A stretch of 21,384 bases of DNA, from the NCBI GenBank assembly GCA_003644405.1, contig QNCE01000009.1, positions 1 through 21,384 on the forward strand, written 5' to 3'. Shown here piece after piece: positions 7,953 to 14,021 of the stretch (position 1 is the stretch's first letter; each line of letters starts with the position of its first letter). This DNA comes from Candidatus Omnitrophota bacterium (GTDB lineage Bacteria > Omnitrophota > Gorgyraeia > Duberdicusellales > 4484-171). Made by a program: the position numbers and the translations under genes. A model generated the notes under the pieces. It saw only the letters and a program-made list of their open reading frames with translations, did no database searches and had not been told where the DNA came from.

Positions 7953-8762
7953 TTATTCTACAATTATAACTTCCGTGCCTAGAGGTAAAATATCGTAAAG
8001 TTCCTCTACATCTTGATTTGCCATACGAATACATCCTAAAGTGATCTGCTTACCTAAGTTATCTGGTTCTTTTGTGCCATGAATTCCATAACCTTTGATA
8101 TCTAAACCTAACCATCGGGAACCTAAAATATTCTGCGGACTATCAGGAGGAATTACCGCTCCTGTTTTAAACCAAGTAGGATTTTTAATTTTATTGACAA
8201 TTTTAAATTTTCCTGTGGGAGTAGAATTATCCTTTCCTGTAGCTACAATATAGGTTTTTATTACCTCATTATTTCTTTTTAAGAAGAGGCAGTTCTGAGA
8301 CTTATCTATCACTAGAGAAAACTTGCATACATTTACCTTTAGTCTCTGAGCAGGTTTTATTATATCAGAAGTTAATCCATTTGCTCTCTTTATCAGTTCT
8401 ACTGTAGTATTAAACCTTTTGGCAATTTTTATCAGAGTATCATTGGGTTTTACTACATACTCCCTACTACACTCATCTATAATAGGGGAAAATAAAATTT
8501 TTATATTTATCTCTTCGAGTTTTTTTCGCACCTCTTCAATTTTATTAATATCTGTTGTCTCTTCTAGAATTCTTTTGAAAACTTTCCTCGCTTTGATAAG
8601 CTCTCCCTTAGCGAGAGCTTCTTCCGCTTCTCTGGCTAGTGAAAAAACATCTTCTCTTTTTGTCTGACTAGCTTGAGTCCCTCTTTTACCTATTAGGTAA
8701 ATAGATAATCCTCCAGTAAAAATTAACCCCACGGTAAGTACAATAACTCCCCATCTCTTCAA
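7953..8762 (-). CDS. LysM-YkuD L,D-transpeptidase
   Basis: The 269-residue cell-wall enzyme is anchored by an N-terminal signal or membrane segment (about 5-24). A helical region follows (37-90), then a LysM peptidoglycan-binding domain (about 101-146, YVVKPNDTLIKIAKRFNT) and a C-terminal YkuD domain (about 147-268). The YkuD active site is visible as GIHGT with His228 and TLGCIRM with Cys244. Thr-Leu takes the place of the more common Ser-His/Ser-Lys before GC. Members make 3-3 cross-links in peptidoglycan or attach proteins to it. The start codon is TTG, supported by AAGGAGG five nt upstream and by the absence of any later in-frame Met before the signal sequence. It sits 12 nt after the PAP2-like gene. 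Confidence 0.92.
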   Translation of the reverse strand: MKRWGVIVLTVGLIFTGGLSIYLIGKRGTQASQTKREDVFSLAREAEEALAKGELIKARKVFKRILEETTDINKIEEVRKKLEEINIKILFSPIIDECSREYVVKPNDTLIKIAKRFNTTVELIKRANGLTSDIIKPAQRLKVNVCKFSLVIDKSQNCLFLKRNNEVIKTYIVATGKDNSTPTGKFKIVNKIKNPTWFKTGAVIPPDSPQNILGSRWLGLDIKGYGIHGTKEPDNLGKQITLGCIRMANQDVEELYDILPLGTEVIIVE

Positions 8763-8774
8763 AATACCCTCCTT

Positions 8775-9224
8775 TTACTTATAGAAAATAAGAGGAATAA
8801 CTACTCCAATTAAAGCTCCTACAAAAACTTCTATAGGGGTATGACCTACTAGTTCTCTTAACTGCTCCTCTTTTATACGCTTCTTTTGGTGAATATCTTC
8901 CATAATACAGTTAAGAATTCTTGCCTGTGCTCCAATAGAACGTCGCCAAGTCTGAGCATCAAACATAGTGATAAGAGCAAAAATAGAAGCCAGAGCAAAT
9001 AAAGGAGAGCAGAACCCTGTCTCTTTGCCAACAGAAAAAGCCAAAGCCACTACCGCAGCACTGTGAGCAGAAGGCATACCACCTGTTCTCAATAGCCAAA
9101 AGAAATTAAACCGCTTCTCACGTAATAATCCTAAAGTAATTTTAACCCCTTGAGCTACCAGCCAGCTCAAAATAGTAAGAAAAAAAGAGGTATTTTTAAA
9201 AATGATTTCAAAAGGACTACTCAT
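8775..9224 (-). CDS. Divergent PAP2 family (DUF212) membrane protein
   Basis: This 149-residue integral membrane protein of the YuiD/DUF212 'divergent PAP2' family carries GGMPSAHSA (about 48-56), MFDAQTWRRSIGAQARILN (87-105) and the C-terminal LVGHTPIEVFVGALIG (about 125-140). Family members resemble acid-phosphatase-type membrane phosphatases, but no function is established. Hydrophobic segments are near 12-32, 52-92 and 128-147. It is the first gene of the ten-gene minus-strand unit. There is no Shine-Dalgarno sequence: the ATG follows TATAAT by six bases, so the mRNA is predicted to be leaderless. Confidence 0.88.
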   Translation of the reverse strand: MSSPFEIIFKNTSFFLTILSWLVAQGVKITLGLLREKRFNFFWLLRTGGMPSAHSAAVVALAFSVGKETGFCSPLFALASIFALITMFDAQTWRRSIGAQARILNCIMEDIHQKKRIKEEQLRELVGHTPIEVFVGALIGVVIPLIFYK

Positions 9225-9230
9225 ATTTTT

Positions 9231-9258
9231 ATTATAAAATGAAATAAAATCCTATCAA
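9231..9258 (-). promoter_or_regulatory. Sigma70-type promoter for the pilus-containing operon, predicted leaderless
   Basis: On the minus strand, TTGATA (9258-9253), a 16-bp spacer, then a perfect TATAAT (9236-9231). The six following bases AAAAAT lead straight into the ATG at 9224, so the expected +1 is the A of the start codon. No ribosome-binding site is present. Confidence 0.6.
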
Positions 9259-9284
9259 GAATAAATCCTTTTCTTACTAAGTTT

Positions 9285-9318
9285 TAATTTTACTATAAAA
9301 AATTATACTATAAAATTA
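9285..9318. repeat. AT-only direct and inverted repeat in the divergent promoter region
   Basis: The 10-mer TACTATAAAA occurs at 9291-9300 and again at 9306-9315 (15-bp period). An 8-bp inverted pair TAATTTTA (9285-9292) / TAAAATTA (9311-9318) encloses them. It lies upstream of both divergent promoters and could be an operator, for example for the PadR protein. The pure A+T composition makes chance quite possible. Confidence 0.3.
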
Positions 9319-9336
9319 CAGGAAAGTAAAAAATAA

Positions 9337-9365
9337 TTGAAAAAGTATATTTTAAGCGATAGAAT
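9337..9365 (+). promoter_or_regulatory. Sigma70-type promoter for the histidine kinase operon
   Basis: TTGAAA (9337-9342), 17-bp spacer, TAGAAT (9360-9365), each 5 of 6 to consensus. The predicted start near 9372 leaves about 20 nt of leader before the ATG at 9392, with no clear Shine-Dalgarno sequence. Confidence 0.55.
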
Positions 9366-9391
9366 TTTCATAGAATTAAATTAAAAAGTAG

Positions 9392-10828
9392 ATGGCTCCT
9401 TTACCTGTAAGTGTATATATAACTGCTGGTGTTATAAGTATAATTTTTGCTTTATTCCTAATCTATCTTTCAGGATTAACTACTCAGCCGAAGGCACAAA
9501 CTCGTTTAAGTCAGAGAAAGAAAAAACCACCTCTTACTTTTTCCTCTGAAGAAGAACTAGGAAAAGTGATATTCCAAGAGATAGGAAAAGTATTAGACTC
9601 TGAGGAAGAGGGGAAAAGACTAAGTAAAAGACTCTCTCAGATTCTCAATCAGGAGGTAGAAAAAAGAGTAAGTATGAGTACGGAGCAATTAACTAAGAAG
9701 TACGAGTTAATTATTAAAGAAAAGGAACGTAACGAAGAAATAGTCTTACAAAAATACAGAAAAATTTCTGCAGAGAAGAAAAATACTGAAGCAGTGATAA
9801 GAAGTATTGCTGAAGGTCTAGTAGTAATAGACAAACATGGCAGAATCATCATGATGAATCCCGCTGCTGAAAAACTTTTGGAAGCCTCTAGCAAAGAAAA
9901 GGTAGGTAAACCTCTCTTAGAAAACCTATCAGAGACTCAACTAGTATCCTTAGTTAAAGGAACTCCTGAAGACAAAGAAAAAGAGATAGAGTTGGTGAGC
10001 GCTTCCGACGATACAAAAAAAGTGGTAAGAGCAAGTACCGCAATAATAGAAAACGAAAATGGTCAAACAGTAGGAATGGTCTCCGTACTCACTGATATTA
10101 CCAAACAGAAAGAACTAGATAGGATGAAATCTAACTTTATTGCTAGTGTATCTCACGAGTTAAGGACTCCCTTAGTAGCAATCGAGAAAGCTATTTCCCT
10201 CCTTCTTAATAAGAGTGCAGGCCCTCTAAATGAAACCCAACAACAATTCCTTTCTATAGCAGATCGTAACCTCAAAAGACTCAGTACATTAATTAACGAC
10301 CTCTTAGATTTGTCTAAGCTAGAGGCAGGAAAGATGCGAATGCAATTTGAACTCTCTTATATAGATAAAGTAATCGATGAATCTATAGAAGCCTTCAGAG
10401 CGTGGGCAAATACAAAATCTATCAAGATTGAAAAAAACGTTGCTTCTGGACTCCCCCAAGTAGAAATTGATCTTCAAAGGATTGGACAGGTCCTTAATAA
10501 TCTTATAGGAAATGCTATCAAATTCACTCCTTCGGGAGGAACTGTCACTGTAGAGGCTAATCTAACTAAAGATAAAAAAGAGATAGAGGTCAGTATAAAA
10601 GATACTGGTGTAGGTATAGCTAAGGAGGATTTACTTAGGATTTTTGATAGATTCTATCAGGGGAGCGAACGTTCTCCTACTGATATAACTGGCACAGGTT
10701 TGGGGCTCTCTATTGCTAAAGAAATTGTAAATCTCCACGGAGGAAGAATATGGGCGGAGAGTGAAAAAGGCGAGGGAGCTAAATTTACTTTTACTATTCC
10801 TTTAAAACAACAAAGAGATGGAGGTTGA
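9392..10828 (+). CDS. Membrane-bound PAS sensor histidine kinase
   Basis: The 478-residue protein has one N-terminal membrane segment (about 8-28), a long charged coiled coil (50-130) and a PAS domain (about 130-240, IRSIAEGLVVIDKHGRI). A HisKA domain carries the phospho-accepting His255 in SHELRTPL. The HATPase_c domain has N box NLIGNAIKF (370-378), G1 DTGVGIA (404-410), F box FDRFY (418-422) and G2 GTGLGLSIAKEI (434-445). With one membrane helix and no periplasmic loop, it probably senses an intracellular or membrane signal through PAS. It phosphorylates most likely the response regulator whose ATG is one nt after its stop. It is transcribed divergently from the pilus operon. The signal and output are not evident. 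Confidence 0.93.
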   Translation: MAPLPVSVYITAGVISIIFALFLIYLSGLTTQPKAQTRLSQRKKKPPLTFSSEEELGKVIFQEIGKVLDSEEEGKRLSKRLSQILNQEVEKRVSMSTEQLTKKYELIIKEKERNEEIVLQKYRKISAEKKNTEAVIRSIAEGLVVIDKHGRIIMMNPAAEKLLEASSKEKVGKPLLENLSETQLVSLVKGTPEDKEKEIELVSASDDTKKVVRASTAIIENENGQTVGMVSVLTDITKQKELDRMKSNFIASVSHELRTPLVAIEKAISLLLNKSAGPLNETQQQFLSIADRNLKRLSTLINDLLDLSKLEAGKMRMQFELSYIDKVIDESIEAFRAWANTKSIKIEKNVASGLPQVEIDLQRIGQVLNNLIGNAIKFTPSGGTVTVEANLTKDKKEIEVSIKDTGVGIAKEDLLRIFDRFYQGSERSPTDITGTGLGLSIAKEIVNLHGGRIWAESEKGEGAKFTFTIPLKQQRDGG

Positions 10829-10829
10829 T

Positions 10830-11219
10830 ATGAAAAAAGAAATTAAAATCCTTTTGGTGGATGACGAAGTAGATTTTCTTCAACCTATGGCATTCTGGTT
10901 TCAGTCAAAGGGTTACTCTACCATTACCGCTACCAGTGGCGAAGAAGCTATACAGAAAGTGAAGGAAGAAAGCCCTGACATTATATTTTTGGATTTAAAT
11001 ATACCTGAGATGGATGGAATTCAAACCCTCAAAAAAATCAGAGAATTTAATAAAGACCTTCCTGCTATAATTGTAAGTGCTTATGTAGACCCTATAAAGA
11101 TGAAGGAAGCAGAACCTTACCACATCTCTGGTGTATTTTACAAAGGGAGGACCTTAGAAGAAGGGCTAGCTCTACTAGAGTCAGCATTAAGAAGGCATAA
11201 AAAACTTCAGAAAGAGTAG
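10830..11219 (+). CDS. Single-domain response regulator (CheY-like receiver)
   Basis: The 129-residue receiver has no output domain. Acidic pocket D11-D12, phospho-acceptor D55 (IIFLDLNIPEMDG), S83 and K105 are present. The usual Pro after the conserved Lys is replaced (FYKGRTLEE). I start it at the ATG at 10830, preceded by GGAGG with 5-nt spacing, rather than the longer in-frame ATG at 10818, which lies inside the kinase gene and precedes this site. It begins one nt after the kinase TGA, so the pair is coupled. Output must be by protein contact, as for CheY or Spo0F-type relays. Its 3' end meets comM tail to tail with 5 nt between stops. Confidence 0.9.
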   Translation: MKKEIKILLVDDEVDFLQPMAFWFQSKGYSTITATSGEEAIQKVKEESPDIIFLDLNIPEMDGIQTLKKIREFNKDLPAIIVSAYVDPIKMKEAEPYHISGVFYKGRTLEEGLALLESALRRHKKLQKE

Positions 11220-11224
11220 TAAAC

Positions 11225-12754
11225 CTACACCCATATACTTTTATCTAAACTCCGATAATTGATAGCTTGAGAAATATGTTCTTCTCTTATTAATGAAGAG
11301 TTAGCTAAATCAGCAATGGTGCGAGAAACTTTTAATATCTTATCGTAAGCCCTCACACTGAATCCGAATTCTTTTACAGCAATTTCAATAAGAGATTTTG
11401 AGTCTTTAGTTAAGGTGCAGTATTTTTTAATCTGTCGATGATTCATCTGAGAATTAAAGAGAATTTTTTCGTTTTTAAATCTTTCCTTCTGAATACTTCT
11501 AGCGAGTTCTACTCTTCTTTTTATCTCCTGGGAACTCTCCCAGGAAATATTCTCTTTAAGCAGGCTATCTACTTTTATATTTTGTAACTCTACATGAATA
11601 TCTATCCTATCAAGAAGGGGACCAGAAATTTTATTCCTGTACTTCTGAATCTGGTAACTGGAACAATGACAAGTTCTTTCTTGAGAACCGAAGTATCCAC
11701 AGGGGCAAGGATTCATAGCGGTAACTAACAAGAAACGTGAAGGAAATCTTAAGTGTTTAGTCGCCCGAGATATACTTACGAATCCTTCCTCTAACGGCTG
11801 CCTTAACCCCTCTAAGGCATCACGGTTAAATTCGGGAAGTTCATCTAAAAACAAAACTCCATTATGGGCTAAAGTAACTTCTCCTGGCTTTATAGTTGTC
11901 CCCCCTCCTACCAGAGCTACACTAGAAGCAGTATGATGAGGGCTCCTGAATGGTCTCTCCTTTACTAAAGGAAAATCTTTATTAAGAAGGCCAGCTATAC
12001 TGTAAATTTTGGTAGTCTCTAAAATTTCTTCATATTCCATATCTGGCAAGATAGTAGGGAGTCTTCGGGCAAGCATAGTCTTTCCTACTCCGGGGGGGCC
12101 GATTAAAAGAACATTATGCATCCCAGCTACGGCAACTTCTAGTGCTTTTTTAGCTAACAACTGTCCTTTAACCTCACTAAAATCCACATCATAGGCAGGA
12201 GGCGTAGATAAAATCTCTTCTAAATCTATTCGAAAGGGCTGTTTACTTACCACTCCTGAGAGAAAACCTACTGTTTCTTGCAAGTGAGAAACAGGAAAAA
12301 TTTCTAAATCCTTAGCTAAAGCAGCCTCTTTAGCGTTAGTTAAAGGAAGAATGAATTTTTTCCCTAACTTCTTAGCCATAAGAGCCATAGGAAAGATACC
12401 CTTAACCTCTCTTATCCTCCCCTCCAGAGAAAGTTCTCCCACAATAAAGTAGGAAGAAAAATCACAATCTATCTGAAAGGTAGCTTTAAGAATCCCTAAA
12501 GCAATAGCTAGATCAAAGTGAGTCCCTTCTTTTTTTACATTGCCAGGTGCCAAATTTATAGTTACTCTTTGAGAAGGAAACTGGTATCCACTATTTTTTA
12601 TTCCCGCCCGTACTCTATCCTTACTCTCCTTTACTGCAGTATCTAGAAGCCCTACTAAGGAGATGGCAGGGAGACCTCGGTGAATATCCACCTCTACCTC
12701 TATGGGATAAACCTCTAATCCCTGGTAAGCTAAAGAATAAACTTTAGAAACCAT
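11225..12754 (-). CDS. comM: ComM/YifB family Mg-chelatase-like AAA+ ATPase
   Basis: The 509-residue protein has the N-terminal ChlI-like Lon-fold domain (about 1-170, ISLVGLLDTAVKESKDRVRA), an AAA+ Mg-chelatase core and a C-terminal helical domain (about 410-505). The core shows Walker A GPPGVGKT (219-226), FRSPHHTASSVALVGGG (269-285), Walker B LFLDELPEFNRDALEG (301-316), a cysteine-rich insert NPCPCGY...CHC (348-364) and LLDRID (380-385). ComM is a hexameric helicase that promotes branch migration during natural transformation in Vibrio and Haemophilus. It fits the type IV pilus genes in the same window, although the family is widespread in bacteria not known to be competent. It is probably monocistronic, with a leaderless-type promoter. 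Confidence 0.93.
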   Translation of the reverse strand: MVSKVYSLAYQGLEVYPIEVEVDIHRGLPAISLVGLLDTAVKESKDRVRAGIKNSGYQFPSQRVTINLAPGNVKKEGTHFDLAIALGILKATFQIDCDFSSYFIVGELSLEGRIREVKGIFPMALMAKKLGKKFILPLTNAKEAALAKDLEIFPVSHLQETVGFLSGVVSKQPFRIDLEEILSTPPAYDVDFSEVKGQLLAKKALEVAVAGMHNVLLIGPPGVGKTMLARRLPTILPDMEYEEILETTKIYSIAGLLNKDFPLVKERPFRSPHHTASSVALVGGGTTIKPGEVTLAHNGVLFLDELPEFNRDALEGLRQPLEEGFVSISRATKHLRFPSRFLLVTAMNPCPCGYFGSQERTCHCSSYQIQKYRNKISGPLLDRIDIHVELQNIKVDSLLKENISWESSQEIKRRVELARSIQKERFKNEKILFNSQMNHRQIKKYCTLTKDSKSLIEIAVKEFGFSVRAYDKILKVSRTIADLANSSLIREEHISQAINYRSLDKSIWV

Positions 12755-12760
12755 ATTACA

Positions 12761-12788
12761 ATTTTATCAAAACTTACCTCCTCATCAA
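12761..12788 (-). promoter_or_regulatory. Promoter for comM, predicted leaderless
   Basis: Minus strand: TTGATG (12788-12783), 16-bp spacer, extended -10 TGATAAAAT with TAAAAT at 12766-12761, then six bases (TGTAAT) to the ATG at 12754. The expected +1 coincides with the start codon. A GAGGAGGT lies in the -35/-10 spacer, too far upstream to serve this ATG. Confidence 0.5.
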
Positions 12789-12808
12789 AATGAAATTTTT
12801 AGGCCTAT

Positions 12809-12838
12809 TTGAAAACAGAACGGTTTATATGTTATATT
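12809..12838 (+). promoter_or_regulatory. Promoter for the PilZ gene
   Basis: TTGAAA (12809-12814), 18-bp spacer, TATATT (12833-12838). The predicted +1 near 12845 leaves about 6 nt before the ATG at 12851. The TTG that opens the longest frame here is this -35 box, so it is not a start codon. Confidence 0.5.
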
Positions 12839-12850
12839 TTAAATGAGTAT

Positions 12851-13198
12851 ATGAAAACTCTTAAAGGAGAAAAAAGAAGATTTGCAAGGATAAAACTTCC
12901 CTGCCAGATAACTATAACTACCTCTAAAATATTAACTTATGGATATACCGAAGACATCAGCGTTGGAGGAATAAGAGTAGCTACCTATAAAAAACTAACA
13001 AACCATTCTCTTGTGAATCTAGAAATTTATGCAGTAAAAAATGACCCTATAATCTGTAAAGGTAAAGTAGTATGGGCAGAACGAAAAAAAGTGCCTTATA
13101 ATAATGGTTCTTTATTCAATGTAGGCATAAAATTTTGGCAAATAAAGAAAGAAGACAGAGAAGCTATTAAATCCCTTATAGAGTGTATCGATACTTAA
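12851..13198 (+). CDS. PilZ domain protein (putative cyclic-di-GMP receptor)
   Basis: This 115-residue protein is essentially one PilZ domain. The two binding signatures of the family are present: RRFAR near the N-terminus and DISVGGIR (D/NxSxxG) about 25 residues later, with a beta-barrel-like remainder. PilZ domains bind cyclic-di-GMP and often control pili, flagella or polysaccharide export. The frame stays open back to a TTG at 12809, but that lies in the -35 box, so I choose the ATG at 12851. It is unlinked to the pilus operon by about 3.6 kb but is a plausible receptor for the same signal. It is followed after 70 nt by the DUF72 gene. Confidence 0.88.
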   Translation: MKTLKGEKRRFARIKLPCQITITTSKILTYGYTEDISVGGIRVATYKKLTNHSLVNLEIYAVKNDPIICKGKVVWAERKKVPYNNGSLFNVGIKFWQIKKEDREAIKSLIECIDT

Positions 13199-13247
13199 AA
13201 TTTAAAACCGAAAATTAACCCCCCTCCTTTCAAAACAAATACACATA

Positions 13248-13256
13248 TGATAAAAT
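13248..13256 (+). promoter_or_regulatory. Extended -10 element upstream of the DUF72 gene
   Basis: TGATAAAAT with a poor -35 (TTTCAA at 13228-13233, 17 bp upstream). The predicted start near 13263 is six nt before the ATG at 13269, similar to the PilZ gene. The 70-nt gap after the PilZ gene also allows read-through. Confidence 0.3.
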
Positions 13257-13268
13257 AAATTTCCAAGG

Positions 13269-14021
13269 ATGAAGAAACAAATATTTGTAGGCACTAGTGG
13301 GTATAACTATCCACACTGGCGAGAAGTATTTTATCCTACTAATCTTAATTCTACAAAATGGTTGGAATTCTATACTCAATACTTCAACAGTGTAGAATTA
13401 AATGTAACTTTTTATCGTCTCCCTCAAAAGAAAACATTTCAAACCTGGTATAGAAAAACTCCTCATAACTTTAGGTTTGTACTTAAAGGATCAAGGTTTA
13501 TAACTCACATAAAAAGACTATCAGATTGTCGGCATCCTCTTAAAGTCTTCTTTGATAGTGCTTCCCTCTTAAAAGAAAAGTTAATATGTGTGCTATGGCA
13601 ACTCCCTCCAGCTTTGAGGTTTGACTACGGACGTTTAGAAAAATTCGTCAATATTCTTAAAAAAAACTACAGCTGGTGCCTACATAGCTTTGAGTTTAGA
13701 AATGAAACTTGGTTTAATGAATTAACCTATAATGTTCTTAAGGAGAATAATTTCAATCTTTGTTTCCCTGACTCCCCTAACTATCCCCTTAAAGAAATTA
13801 TAACTTCAAACTTTTTATATTTGAGATTCCACGGGGGAAAAGTTCTCTACGGTTCGGAATACTCACTTCCAGAGTTAAAAAAGTGGGTAAAGAAAGTAAA
13901 AAGTTACTTATCCAAAATAAAGATAGAGAAAATATTTGTCTTCTTTAATAACGACGCTTACGGCTTTGCAATAAAAAATGCATTACAGTTTAAAGAGTTA
14001 CTGAAAGATGAAAAAATATAG
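13269..14021 (+). CDS. DUF72 family protein (YecE-like, TIM-barrel)
   Basis: The 250-residue protein begins IFVGTSGYNYPHWREVFYP (about 5-23), the DUF72 signature, followed by FNSVELNVTFYRLP (39-52), FVLKGSRFITHIKRL (70-84), LWQLPPALRFD and SFEFRNETWF, and near the C-terminus YLRFHGG and VFFNNDAYGFAIKNAL. The family adopts a TIM barrel and its biochemical role is unknown. Length is typical. AAGG directly precedes the ATG. The last 14 nt overlap the helicase start, so the two are co-translated. No regulatory clue beyond the weak upstream -10. Confidence 0.9.
   Translation: MKKQIFVGTSGYNYPHWREVFYPTNLNSTKWLEFYTQYFNSVELNVTFYRLPQKKTFQTWYRKTPHNFRFVLKGSRFITHIKRLSDCRHPLKVFFDSASLLKEKLICVLWQLPPALRFDYGRLEKFVNILKKNYSWCLHSFEFRNETWFNELTYNVLKENNFNLCFPDSPNYPLKEIITSNFLYLRFHGGKVLYGSEYSLPELKKWVKKVKSYLSKIKIEKIFVFFNNDAYGFAIKNALQFKELLKDEKI

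Noticed and set aside
10818..10829. Earlier ATG for the response regulator
   Set aside because: It lies inside the kinase gene. GGAGG is correctly placed for the ATG at 10830, and the receiver fold begins right after that Met.
12752..12782. Mini-ORF TTG-ATA-AAA-TTG-TAA after GAGGAGGT upstream of comM, as a leader peptide
   Set aside because: The GAGGAGGT falls between the predicted -35 and -10, so it would not be in the transcript. Four codons is too little to support a call.
12809..12850. TTG-started longer PilZ protein
   Set aside because: The TTG forms the -35 box TTGAAA and the segment contains the -10 box. The PilZ motif fits the ATG at 12851.
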